This document shows, piece by piece, positions 55,947-64,000 of a stretch of DNA of 64,000 bases. The stretch covers positions 124,001 through 188,000 of the forward strand of contig NZ_JAGQDE010000001.1 of assembly GCF_018069755.1 (NCBI RefSeq), given 5' to 3'. The stretch's first letter is position 1. Each line of letters opens with the position of its first letter. Source of the DNA: Ideonella aquatica (GTDB lineage: Bacteria > Pseudomonadota > Gammaproteobacteria > Burkholderiales > Burkholderiaceae_C). The notes beneath the pieces are model-generated. The model was not told the origin of the DNA and ran no database searches. It worked only from the letters and a program-made list of their open reading frames with translations. The position numbers and the translations under genes are program-made.

Positions 55947-57314
55947 TCAGACGGGTGCCACGCTGCGGGCCAGGCTGCTGGCGCGCGCCGGCAGACCGCC
56001 TTGCTCAGCCGCCAGGCGGGCGGCGGCGTGCAGCGCCGCCTGGCGCGTCGCGCGGGCGGCGCGGTGGGCCTGCACCTCGGTCTCCAGCGCGCTGACCAGG
56101 GTGGCTTCGGCGCTGCTCACGGCCGCCACCAGGGTGGCCGCTGGCGTGGTCAGTGCGCCCAGCCGGGCCAGGGCCTCGTCCAGCCGCTCCAGTGCGGCCC
56201 ACAGGGTGTCGGGGACGCTGGCGAACCAGGTCTCCAGCGTGGCCTGCTCGGCCGCGGAGATGGCGCTGATCGCGTTGTCGCGGGCCAGGGCCTTGGCGTC
56301 CAGGGCGCTGCGCTCGGCCGCCAGCAGACCGCTGTCCAGGGCAGCGCGCGAGGCGCCGGGCTGCGCCACCATGGCCGCGTGCCATGCCAGCTCGTAGGCC
56401 TGGAGGGCGTCGCGCCACTGCGCGCTGGCGTCGTCGGCCGCGGTGAGCTTGGCCAGCGCCGTCTCGCGGGCGCTCTTGCGCGCGGGATCGTGCAGCCGCT
56501 CGCGCTGTGCGGCCGTCAACACCGGGTAGCGTCCGGCGCCGGGGTCGGCGGCGGGCAGCGCGGCCAGCTGGGCCAGCGCGGCTGACTGGGCGGCCAGCAC
56601 CGCCGCGCCGCCGCCGGCCGCCATGCCCAGTGCGGCCAGTGCCGAGTCGAGGCCGCGCTGCGCCAGCGCCACTGCGCTGTCCGAGGCGCTGCGCGCCGTG
56701 GCCTCGGCGCTGGCGGTCAGGGCTGCCGATTGCACGGCCAGCGCGCGGCGGGCGCGCACCCGCTTGAGGAAGTGCTTGGCCGCGGTGCCGTGGCTGGGGA
56801 ACTCGCCCTCGATGCGGGCGCGGGCGGTGCTTTCGTGGTCGGTCAGGGCCTGGGCCGCGTCGGTGGCCAGGGTGCCCGCCAGCAGCGCATCGATCGCCTG
56901 CTGGCGGGTGTCCTGATCGGCTTGTGCGCGTTGCACGGCGCGGTGCGCGACGTCGCGCTCCGCCTGCAGCACGCCGCGCCAGGCGCCTTGGCGATCGGAC
57001 TCGGCCTGCGCGGCCGCGGCGTCCTGGCTGGCCTGTGCGGCGGCGGCACGGGCGCGGGCCTGGCCGGCGCGGGCGGCCTCGATCGCGGCCAGCAGCGGCT
57101 CACTGTCGCCGGGCATCGCAATCGCGGCCAGCGCACGGCGCGCGGCTTCGTCGGCGGCGGTGTGCTGGCTGAGCGCCTGGCTGGCGGCGGCCAGCCGGCT
57201 GCGGGCGTCCTGCAGCGCGGCCTGGGCCTGCGCGGCGTCGGCCTGCAGGCTGAGCAGCGCGGCGTCCAGCCAGGTGCGCTCGTCGGTCCAGTACTGCAGC
57301 AGGGTGGTGGCCAT
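55947..57314 (-). CDS. alanine-rich coiled-coil protein of the eCIS operon
   Basis: A 455-residue protein, about a third Ala, almost wholly predicted helical with heptad-like patterns (ADAAQAQAALQDARSRLAAASQALSQH; AAAAQASQDAAAAQAESDRQ; ALDAKALARDNAISAISAAEQATLETW). There is no signal peptide or transmembrane helix; a short Gly/Ala patch (MAAGGGAAVLAAQSAAL) is the only break. No homologue was recognised. It lies between the AAA+ ATPase and the two GVVxGFAV proteins, with gaps of 13-15 bp, so it belongs to the injection-system operon. It could be a scaffold, ruler-like or cargo-adaptor protein. Confidence 0.7.
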   Translation of the reverse strand: MATTLLQYWTDERTWLDAALLSLQADAAQAQAALQDARSRLAAASQALSQHTAADEAARRALAAIAMPGDSEPLLAAIEAARAGQARARAAAAQASQDAAAAQAESDRQGAWRGVLQAERDVAHRAVQRAQADQDTRQQAIDALLAGTLATDAAQALTDHESTARARIEGEFPSHGTAAKHFLKRVRARRALAVQSAALTASAEATARSASDSAVALAQRGLDSALAALGMAAGGGAAVLAAQSAALAQLAALPAADPGAGRYPVLTAAQRERLHDPARKSARETALAKLTAADDASAQWRDALQAYELAWHAAMVAQPGASRAALDSGLLAAERSALDAKALARDNAISAISAAEQATLETWFASVPDTLWAALERLDEALARLGALTTPAATLVAAVSSAEATLVSALETEVQAHRAARATRQAALHAAARLAAEQGGLPARASSLARSVAPV

Positions 57315-57329
57315 GGTCAGGTCCTCCGG

Positions 57330-59372
57330 TCAGGGGCGGTGCAGGGTGGGGGTGGCGGCGTCGTCCGCCGGCCACGGGTGGTGAGCGGGCACGCCGGGGT
57401 GGGCGCGGCCGGCCTTGTCGTACTCGCGCTCGATCGCGGCGAGGAAATGGCGCTGGTGGATCGTCCGTCCGGCGGCAGCGGCCAGGAAGGCGGCGGCCAG
57501 CGCGGCGTTCTTGATCTGCGCGCCCGAGATGGCGTACCAGTCGGCCAGCTCGGCCAGGTCGACATCGGCCGCCAGCGGTGCCCGCGACGGCAGGTGCAGG
57601 CGCCACAGCGCGAGGCGGGCGGCTGCGTCGGGCTCGGGGAACTCGACGATGTACTCGAAGCGGCGCGAGAAGGCGCTGTCGAGGTTGCTGCGCAGGTTGG
57701 TGGTGAGCACCGCGATGCCCTGGTAGCGCTCCAGGCGCTGCAGCAGGTAGGCGGTCTCCAGGTTGGCGTAGCGGTCGTGGGCGTCGGCGGTCTCGGTGCG
57801 CTTGGCGAACAGCGCATCGGCCTCGTCAAACAGCAGCAGCGCGCGAGAGCGCTCGGCCAGGTCGAAGACGGCGGCCAGGTTCTTCTCGGTCTCGCCAATC
57901 CACTTGGACACCAGGCTGGCCAGATCAATCACCAGCATCTCCACGCCCAGCGCACGCGCCATGACCTCGGCGGCCAGCGTCTTGCCGGTGCCCGGTGTGC
58001 CGCAGAACAGCGTGCGCACGCCGCGCCGCTCGCTGCGGCCCTGGGCGAAGCCCCAGTCGTCGAGCACGGTGATCTGCTGCAGCACGCGGCGCACGGCGGA
58101 GTGCAGCTGGGCGCGCTGCGCGTCGGGCAGCAGCAGTTGGTCCCAGCCTGCTTGCGGCGCCACGCGCTGCACGCCGGGCCGCGCCGAGAAGGGCGTGCGG
58201 GCGCGGATGCAGGCGCCGATCTCGTCCAGCGGCAGCGGCGCCTCGGCCAGCGACTGGCGCAGACCGAGGTCGCGCACCACGTCGCGGGCCTCGTCGGGCT
58301 CGACCGGGTAGCGCGCCGCCAGCAGGCCGGCCTGCTCGCCGAGCTGCGGCAGCAGTTGCTGCCACAGGCTGCGGCGAGCGGTGGCAGGCAGCGGCTGCAG
58401 GTCCAGGCGCAGCTGCGGCAGGCCGAGGTCGGGCAACTGGCGCTCGCTGCGCGCACTGGCCAGCACGCTGCCCGGCGGGCCGGGCAGTGGCCAGGGGCTC
58501 AGGGCCTCGGGCGCTGGCTCGTCGTGGCGGGCCTCCAGCCACAGCGCGTCGCCCAGCAGCAGGGCCAGCCCGCGGGTGGCGGCGGCATCGGTGGCGTCGG
58601 AGCCTTCCAGTGCCAGGCCCATGGCCGAGACACCGGCGGCGCCCAGCAGGGCGCGCACACGGGTGGCGCGCATCGTGGCGTCGCCGCCCAGCAGCAGGAT
58701 CTGGCACGGCAGGCCGCGCGCCAGCGCACGCACCGCCTGTTGTACCGCGCCGCTGTCCAGCCATTCCTGCAGGCCGGGCACCTGGGTGTAGCCGGCCACG
58801 CGGCTGGCGCGGGCCAGCTTCGGCGGGTGGCCCATCAGGGCCTCCCAGACACCCGGGCCGGGCAGCAGCTCGCGGCCCTGCCATGGGCCGCCGCCAGCCA
58901 GCCGCACCAGGCCCAGCGAGGCCAGCGGCGCATGCAGCAGCAGCGCCTCCACCGCATCGCGCAGCGCCATCGGGTCGCTGCCCTGTGGCGCGCTGTGCTC
59001 CAGCGCCTGCAGCGCGAGCTGGGCGGTGGGGGCGGCGCCGCCCAGCGGGTGCAGCGGGCGGCACAGCGCCGCGAAGCCCTCGTGGGCCAGCGGCAGGCAG
59101 GCGATCAGCAGCAACTCGGTCAGCAGCGTCGCGGTGGTCGGCTGGTCCACCTGCGCCAGCAGCGACAGCGGGTGCGCGGGCGGCAGTGTCTGGTGCGGCC
59201 CGAGCGAATGGGCAAAGCGGTGGGCAAAGTCGATCGCGGCCAGCCAGTGGGCCCGCGCTGCGGCGTCGGGCTCGCTGTCGCAGGACGCGCGCAGGCTGTC
59301 GGCCACCCGCAGGCCTGCGGCGGCCAGCGCGCGGCGGGTGGACAGGCGCAGCGCCGTCAGATCAGGCGTCAT
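57330..59372 (-). CDS. AAA+ ATPase of the contractile injection system (Afp15-like)
   Basis: A 680-residue protein. The first 450 residues form a family-specific N-terminal region; the C-terminal domain is an AAA+ ATPase with TLFCGTPGTGKTLAAEVMARAL (Walker A, about residue 455), ASLVSKWIGETEKNLAAVFDLAERSRALLLFDEADALFAKR (pore-loop-like region and Walker B), AVLTTNLRSNLDSAFSRRFEYIVEFPEP (sensor 1 and arginine finger). An ATPase of this class is present in nearly every eCIS locus (Afp15, PVC15) and is needed for assembly of the particle. Eleven bases overlap the end of the upstream gene, showing translational coupling. Confidence 0.88.
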   Translation of the reverse strand: MTPDLTALRLSTRRALAAAGLRVADSLRASCDSEPDAAARAHWLAAIDFAHRFAHSLGPHQTLPPAHPLSLLAQVDQPTTATLLTELLLIACLPLAHEGFAALCRPLHPLGGAAPTAQLALQALEHSAPQGSDPMALRDAVEALLLHAPLASLGLVRLAGGGPWQGRELLPGPGVWEALMGHPPKLARASRVAGYTQVPGLQEWLDSGAVQQAVRALARGLPCQILLLGGDATMRATRVRALLGAAGVSAMGLALEGSDATDAAATRGLALLLGDALWLEARHDEPAPEALSPWPLPGPPGSVLASARSERQLPDLGLPQLRLDLQPLPATARRSLWQQLLPQLGEQAGLLAARYPVEPDEARDVVRDLGLRQSLAEAPLPLDEIGACIRARTPFSARPGVQRVAPQAGWDQLLLPDAQRAQLHSAVRRVLQQITVLDDWGFAQGRSERRGVRTLFCGTPGTGKTLAAEVMARALGVEMLVIDLASLVSKWIGETEKNLAAVFDLAERSRALLLFDEADALFAKRTETADAHDRYANLETAYLLQRLERYQGIAVLTTNLRSNLDSAFSRRFEYIVEFPEPDAAARLALWRLHLPSRAPLAADVDLAELADWYAISGAQIKNAALAAAFLAAAAGRTIHQRHFLAAIEREYDKAGRAHPGVPAHHPWPADDAATPTLHRP

Positions 59373-60813
59373 AACGGATCCTCAGCACGCAGGCCAGCGG
59401 GGTGATCCAGCCGGGGTCCAGGTCCAGGCCCAGCCGGCGCACGCGCAGGTCGACGCTGTCGAGCGGCAGGTGCAGCTCGATCCAGCCCGGCTCGATCAGC
59501 AGCCAGCCGGCGCGGCGGCACACCGCCGCCACGCGCGGCGCCGGCAGATCCGGTGCCGCCTGGGCCAACCAGGCCTCCCAGGCGACGGCCTGCTCGTTGG
59601 CCAGCGCGTGCAGCACGTCGTCGGGCTCGTCGTCCGGGCGCAGACCGCCGCAGAAGGCGGCCTGAACGGGGTCCTTGTCGGGCACGCCCAGCGCGCGGCC
59701 CAGGGCCAGCAGGTAGCTTGGCAGCGGTGCTTCGGCAGGCAAGCGCGTCAGGCCCGCGGCCACCGCGCGGGAGAGCCAGAACAGCAGCCCGCCATGCGCG
59801 GTGGCCAGGCGCTGCGCCGGCTCGGGCAGCTCGGGGCCGGGCGCGGTGAGGCGCGGCGGCGCGTCGCTGGGCTCGGCCGGGGGGCTTGTGGAGGTGTCTG
59901 GGCGGCGGGCCGCGCTGCGCGTGGCGGGCCGGTCCACCTCGGGCATGGCCAGGGGGGCAGGGTGGGGCTCGCGGCCCGGCGCGGCGGGCATCAGGTCGAT
60001 CAGCGCCGCCTGCCAGTCGGCCCGGGCCTGCGCGGGCGTCCTGGCCCGGCCCTCGTGCCGCAGCGCGGCCAGCAGCGCGCCCAACAGCGCAGCATGGCGC
60101 TCGCGCAGCAGGGGTCGGTGGGCGGCCCACTGGCGAAGCTCGCGCGCCGCGGCCGTCTCGGCCACCGGCGTGAGGCTGCGCTCGGCTGCCGACACCGCCG
60201 CAGGCACCGCCTCGGACACCAGGCTCGCCCAGGGCGCGCTGGGCGGCGCCAGCACCAGCCAGCGCTGCCAGTCCTGCGGCGACAGCACGCGCAGCAGGGC
60301 GCTGAACGAGGCGCAGCGCGCTTCGCCGGCCAGCAGGCGGCGCAGCACCGGCCAGGCCAATGCGGGCTCGGCGGCCAGCGCAGCCAGGCCGCGTTGCAGC
60401 ACCTCGTCGGGGTCCAGGTCCTCGCGCGGCAGCCAGCCCATGCGCTGCCAGGCCCAGTGGCGGCTGGGGTCGCGCTGGGCGGCGCGCATCAGCAGGTCGG
60501 CCAGCGCGGCGCGACGCTGCGCGAAGCGCAGCACATCGGCGTCGCCGCGCGCCACCGCCTGCGCTATCGCCTGCTCCAGCGCCTGTTCAAAGGCGGCGCC
60601 TGCCTCGTGGTCGCTGGGGTCGCCGCGCCAGCGCAGCGAGATCGGCAGGCGGCGGATCAGCAGCCAGGCCTCGTCATCGACCCAGCGGCGCGCCAGCGCC
60701 TCGCCGTCCAGCGCGGCCCACTGTGCACGCCAGTCGGACAGGCGCCGCGACGCCTCGTCGCGGTCGCCACGCCACCGCAGGTTCAGCAGGTCGATCTGCA
60801 GCGCATGGGTCAC
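59362..60813 (-). CDS. probable eCIS protein, possibly tape-measure (CIS_TMP-like)
   Basis: A 483-residue protein that starts at a GTG overlapping the stop of the upstream gene (GTGA at 60810-60813). N-terminus THALQIDLLNLRWRGDRDEASRRLSDW and C-terminus (RRAGWLLIEPGWIELHLPLDSVDLRVRRLGLDLDPGWITPLACVLRIRYD) recall the pattern of contractile injection system tape-measure proteins: a beta-strand and helix opening, a middle HGGLLFWL...AGL segment, and a basic 'GWLL...PLDS' end. The middle has Ala/Pro-rich linkers. The likeness is from pattern, not a search, so the role is a moderate inference; position between GpI-type and ATPase genes fits. Confidence 0.65.
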   Translation of the reverse strand: MTHALQIDLLNLRWRGDRDEASRRLSDWRAQWAALDGEALARRWVDDEAWLLIRRLPISLRWRGDPSDHEAGAAFEQALEQAIAQAVARGDADVLRFAQRRAALADLLMRAAQRDPSRHWAWQRMGWLPREDLDPDEVLQRGLAALAAEPALAWPVLRRLLAGEARCASFSALLRVLSPQDWQRWLVLAPPSAPWASLVSEAVPAAVSAAERSLTPVAETAAARELRQWAAHRPLLRERHAALLGALLAALRHEGRARTPAQARADWQAALIDLMPAAPGREPHPAPLAMPEVDRPATRSAARRPDTSTSPPAEPSDAPPRLTAPGPELPEPAQRLATAHGGLLFWLSRAVAAGLTRLPAEAPLPSYLLALGRALGVPDKDPVQAAFCGGLRPDDEPDDVLHALANEQAVAWEAWLAQAAPDLPAPRVAAVCRRAGWLLIEPGWIELHLPLDSVDLRVRRLGLDLDPGWITPLACVLRIRYDA

Positions 60814-62915
60814 GGCGTGTCTCCCTGCAGCGCCGGCCGCCCCAGGATGAAGCCCGAGCCCAGCGCCGCCTGGCCGGCCACCGCCGGCTGGAAGCCACCA
60901 CTGGCACCCAGCACGCTGCTCAGGCCGACATGCGCGCCCACGCCGGCGCGCAGGCCTCCGACGGCGTTGCACAGCGTGAAGGCGGTGTGAGCTGGCTTGT
61001 GTTGCTCCACCAGGCGCCGGGCGCAGGCCAGCTGCGCTTCGCTGAGCGCGGCCACGATGGTGACGGTGAATCGGTGCGCGAAATCGTCCTCGTCGGGCGG
61101 CATGGCGTCGGCGATCAGGCCCGGGCCAGGCTCGCCAATGCGCCCGCCGACCCGGTAGCCCGCACCCAGCACGGCCTGCGAGGCGATGCTGTCGGGGTTG
61201 CCCACCACGCCGCCGCCGCGCAGCCGGAAGTGCTCGACGATCAGCACCTGCGCGCCGGTCAGCAGCTCCAGCATGCGTTGCAGACTGGCCAGCGTGCCGC
61301 GGGTGCGCAGCAGCGGCGCCGCCTCCAGCAGCAGCCGACGCTGCACGGCCTCGGGCCAGCAGGGGTCGAGCACCAGGCTGACAAAACGCGCCAGCCAGGG
61401 CAGGGCGTCGGGCGGTGTGATGCGCGGGTCGAGCAGGCGGTGACGCAGCGCGCTGGTGCCGCCCCACTCATCAAGCAGCGCCGCGATCGGCGCCAGGTAG
61501 CGGTCCAGGAAGTCGCGCGCCGCCGGCTCGCGCCACAGCGTGCGCGGCAGCTGCTGCAGCAGCGCGTGGCCGGGCGACTCGACGCGCAGCCCGCGCAGGC
61601 GCGGGCTGCGCCCGCGCGTGCCTTCGAACTGCAGCACCAGCCACAGGTAGCGGCCGGGCGGCGCGATGACCGGCGCGTCGTGCAGCGAGAAGCCCTCGGC
61701 CGGCGCCGGCATCAGCGGCGGCTGCGAGGGATCGCGGAACAGGCTTTGCGGCGTGGCCTGCAACAGCACCGCGCAGGTGGCGGCACTGGGCGTGGGCGGC
61801 ACGTCGTCGACCACCGGGGCCACTGGGTCCGGGTAGTCCAGGTCGTCGCGCGTGCAGGCCCACATGCGCAGTCGGGTGCCCGGCGGCAGGCAGGCTTCGA
61901 CGACCACGCGGCCCCAGCGGGCCTGGTCCTCGCCCGCATCCAAGGCGATCGAGTAGAGCCAGCCGGCGCCCAGGTGCTCGGCGCGCGCCGGCGCGGCATG
62001 GCGCAGGCCACGCGCGGTCCAGGTGGCGACGCGGCCATCGGGCGCCCAGGCCAGGCCGCGACCGTCGTGGTGGGGCGCCACCAGGCCGGGCAGCGTGTGC
62101 GTCTCGCCCGGACCCACCTGCCAGCGCAGCAGCGGCTGGCCCGGCTGGCGCGACAGCACCAGCACATGCCAGCCGTCCTCGGACACCGTGGGCTCGACCA
62201 GCAGCGCGCCGCAGCCGGGCGCGGGCAACACCGCGCCGCCATGCAGCGGGTGCAGCTGCGCGCCGGCCTCGAAGGGCTGGGTCAGCACCCAGGCCAGTGG
62301 CCAGCCGCCCTGCGGCGGCCGTGGTCCCAGCGCCAGACGCCGCGCACCGGCCACCGCCGGCCAGGGGCTGCGCTGCGGCGCGTCGCAGGGGGCGAGCAGC
62401 CAGGTGCTGCCGTCGTCCAGCAGCGCCACCACGCGGCCATCGCCGGCCGCCAGGTCCAGCGGTGGGGCCGGCATCGGCAGGTGGCGCGCGATCTGCTGCT
62501 GCCAGGTATCGATCACCCACACCGCCTGGCCGGCCGGGTCGGCCAGGTAGAGGAAGTCGCCCTGGCCGGCGAGTGCGCCCAGGCTGGCCGGCAACCCGCC
62601 GGCCTGCACCTGCGGCGAGGGCTGCAGCGCATACCGCGTGGCAGCCTCCTCATGCACGCCCATGGCGTCGGTGCGGCCCCAGATGACCTGCTCGAGGCCG
62701 CCGTCCTCGCGCACATGGTGCAGGCGGCAGTGGCCGTCGAAGGCCAGCCCGGCGGGCGCGCGTGCCGGCCCGAGCGCGCCCTCGTCCAGCGGCGCCGACG
62801 GGCTGGCCAGCACCACGCTGCCGTCGGCCAGCAGCACCGTGTCGACCCGGTGGCAGGCCGACCACAGCGCATGGCCCTGCAGCGCACGCACGCCGGCGAT
62901 CGCGGGCAGCTTCAT
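60810..62915 (-). CDS. phage tail protein I-like baseplate protein with N-terminal beta-propeller-like region
   Basis: A 701-residue protein. Residues 1-330 show repeated short segments such as GDFLYLADPAGQAVWVIDTW, GRVVALLDDGSTWLLAP and DGRGLAWAPDGRVATWTARGL, suggesting a beta-propeller. The C-terminal part (FLDRYLAPIAALLDEW...WLARFVSLVLDPCWPEAVQRRLLLEAAPLLRTRGTLASLQRMLELLTG) is the phage tail protein domain (P2 gpI/TIGR02242 type). The end (SEAQLACARRLVEQHKPAHTAFTL) is also typical of gpI. In eCIS particles this is the Afp12-class baseplate protein. The ATG at 62915 follows GGGAG; a GTG at 62924 is an alternative. Confidence 0.83.
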   Translation of the reverse strand: MKLPAIAGVRALQGHALWSACHRVDTVLLADGSVVLASPSAPLDEGALGPARAPAGLAFDGHCRLHHVREDGGLEQVIWGRTDAMGVHEEAATRYALQPSPQVQAGGLPASLGALAGQGDFLYLADPAGQAVWVIDTWQQQIARHLPMPAPPLDLAAGDGRVVALLDDGSTWLLAPCDAPQRSPWPAVAGARRLALGPRPPQGGWPLAWVLTQPFEAGAQLHPLHGGAVLPAPGCGALLVEPTVSEDGWHVLVLSRQPGQPLLRWQVGPGETHTLPGLVAPHHDGRGLAWAPDGRVATWTARGLRHAAPARAEHLGAGWLYSIALDAGEDQARWGRVVVEACLPPGTRLRMWACTRDDLDYPDPVAPVVDDVPPTPSAATCAVLLQATPQSLFRDPSQPPLMPAPAEGFSLHDAPVIAPPGRYLWLVLQFEGTRGRSPRLRGLRVESPGHALLQQLPRTLWREPAARDFLDRYLAPIAALLDEWGGTSALRHRLLDPRITPPDALPWLARFVSLVLDPCWPEAVQRRLLLEAAPLLRTRGTLASLQRMLELLTGAQVLIVEHFRLRGGGVVGNPDSIASQAVLGAGYRVGGRIGEPGPGLIADAMPPDEDDFAHRFTVTIVAALSEAQLACARRLVEQHKPAHTAFTLCNAVGGLRAGVGAHVGLSSVLGASGGFQPAVAGQAALGSGFILGRPALQGDTP

Positions 62916-62952
62916 CGCGCGCACTCCCGAGGGCGGGCCCAGCTGCTCATGC

Positions 62953-64000
62953 TCAGCACTCGTCCTTCAGTGCTGGCACCGGCACCGGTGGCGTGCCCAG
63001 CGGCGGCTGCAGGCCGGCGCCGGGCGCGGGCAGCGGCGTCAGGTCGTCGACCACGGTCACTGCCGCCAGCGCGGGCAGTTCCCAGCGGCCGGGTTGCAGC
63101 TGGCTCACCGCGGCCCAATCCTCGCCGCCGTCGGCGCGCGAGGTGGCGGCGTCCAGGCGCAGGGCCTCGATGTACTCGACCCCTTCCACCTGCATCACCA
63201 CGCCTTCCAGTTCACGGGCCAGCACGCGCCGGCCCAGCGGCCAGCCCTGGCCATCCGGACCCCACGGCGGCAGCGGCGCCAGGTACTGGCGCAGCACCTG
63301 CTCGACGAAGTCGCGCACCGCGTCCAGACCGTGGCCCTCGGCCACCTTGACCGAGACGCTGACGGCGATGCGCCGGTAGCTGGGCGGGATCACATACAGC
63401 TCGGTGGTGACCAGGCGCCAGCGGTCCAGCCACTGGCAGGCCTGCGACAGTTCCCAGGCGTCGGGCACCGGCGCATCCGGGTGCTGCGGGTCGCGCGCCG
63501 GCCACAGCACGACGCTGACGCAGCCCGGCCGTTCGCCGCGGCTGGGGGCGTGGAACAGCGGCAGGCACTCGGCGCGGCCGACCTCGATGCCTGGCGTCTC
63601 GCGCGCCAGCGAGGCGAAGTCGTCGCGCGTCACCGCGCGGCGGTTGCGGCGCAGCTCGGTGGGGATGCGCACCAGCGCCTGGTCCAGCGTTTCGGCGTCG
63701 AGGCCGCCGTAGGCCGGCAACGGGTTGAACAGCGTGGGTGGCGCCTGGGTCGGGCGCAGCAGCGGGCTGCCGGCGGCGGGCGTCTGCGCCAGCCACTGCG
63801 CCGGCTTGTCGATCGCCCGCGCCGGCACATTGCCGGCTGCGCCGTCGCAGCCGTGGTAGGCCAGCACCCGCACCCGCTCACCCAACTGCGGCACCCGCAG
63901 GCCGGCGGCGCTGGGGAAGAGCACGGTGCCGGATTCGGCATCGACGGTGAAGTGGCGGTCGGCGGCGCCGCTGGCGTCGAAGTCGTCGACCCGGGTCCAG
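62953..64000 (-). CDS. baseplate J-like protein, C-terminal part (cut by window edge)
   Basis: At least 349 codons remain open to the right edge; there is no start in view, and the frame continues in beyond 64000. The segment RIPTELRRNRRAVTRDDFASLARETPGIEVGRAECLPLFH is the core of the baseplate assembly protein J (gp47/Afp11) family. VRDFVEQVLRQYLAPLPPWGPDGQGWPLGRRVLARELEGVVMQVEGVEYIEAL also matches baseplate J proteins of contractile systems. The gene is first of the visible minus-strand run and lies 38 bp before the gpI-like gene. Genes for sheath, tube and spike are expected further right. Confidence 0.85.
   Translation of the reverse strand, partial: WTRVDDFDASGAADRHFTVDAESGTVLFPSAAGLRVPQLGERVRVLAYHGCDGAAGNVPARAIDKPAQWLAQTPAAGSPLLRPTQAPPTLFNPLPAYGGLDAETLDQALVRIPTELRRNRRAVTRDDFASLARETPGIEVGRAECLPLFHAPSRGERPGCVSVVLWPARDPQHPDAPVPDAWELSQACQWLDRWRLVTTELYVIPPSYRRIAVSVSVKVAEGHGLDAVRDFVEQVLRQYLAPLPPWGPDGQGWPLGRRVLARELEGVVMQVEGVEYIEALRLDAATSRADGGEDWAAVSQLQPGRWELPALAAVTVVDDLTPLPAPGAGLQPPLGTPPVPVPALKDEC

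Noticed and set aside
56730-59405. Plus-strand open frame of 891 codons
   Set aside because: Antisense to the AAA+ ATPase and coiled-coil genes, whose motifs are unmistakable.
60360-63350. Plus-strand open frame of 996 codons
   Set aside because: Antisense to the gpI-like and baseplate J genes; Arg/Ala/Pro/His-rich shadow translation.

Overview
The window is high-GC, densely packed bacterial DNA. Codon use and gene content point to a betaproteobacterium of the order Burkholderiales (Rubrivivax/Leptothrix/Ideonella/Hydrogenophaga-like). This rests on the Ralstonia eutropha-style order of the hydrogenase genes, a PaaR-type phenylacetate block and many c-di-GMP proteins. No rRNA, tRNA, insertion sequence, CRISPR array or prophage integrase was seen.

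Layout. (1) 1-9 kb, housekeeping and mixed: the dapD start and dapC (lysine biosynthesis), a structured intergenic repeat, a 6-phosphofructokinase with mixed donor signatures, a 52-residue membrane peptide, a dCache-HAMP-GGDEF cyclase, an SDR oxidoreductase, a membrane-anchored protein, a flavin reductase-like protein, an RluA-type pseudouridine synthase and a two-gene YeeE/YedE transporter. (2) 9.0-13.6 kb: paaG-paaI-paaK-tetR(paaR)-livK-like, behind a promoter whose start region carries a TetR/PaaR palindrome, and closed by a strong terminator. (3) 13.65-15.3 kb: a PAS-GGDEF cyclase.

(4) 15.5-42.9 kb: a complete system for making, maturing and sensing an O2-tolerant group 1d [NiFe] uptake hydrogenase. 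The order is hupS L E C, an orphan HigA-like gene, hupD F G H I J K, hypA B F(truncated) C D E, an unknown gene, hypX, hoxA, then the H2-sensing hydrogenase hoxB C and the kinase hoxJ. A sigma-54-type promoter precedes hupS and fits the sigma-54 activator HoxA. Three signalling genes sit inside the H2-sensing part: an antisense globin-coupled diguanylate cyclase between hoxA and hoxB, and a REC-HD-GYP phosphodiesterase plus a hybrid kinase (RpfG/RpfC-like architecture) between hoxC and hoxJ. H2, O2 and c-di-GMP signalling are therefore physically interleaved.

(5) 42.9-44.3 kb: two secreted proteins of unknown function. (6) 44.36-64 kb, minus strand: the distal part of an extracellular contractile injection system (eCIS) operon running in from beyond the right edge. 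It holds baseplate J (partial), a GpI-type tail protein, a possible tape-measure protein, an AAA+ ATPase, an alanine-rich coiled-coil protein, two related proteins sharing an N-terminal motif, and a 2307-residue protein. That last protein is a tandem duplication of a module made of DUF4157 (HELAH), an HNH-like motif and a long beta-rich repeat region. It is the best candidate here for a poorly described system: a giant two-headed eCIS cargo or structural protein. Its stop codon lies in a 13-bp tandem repeat.
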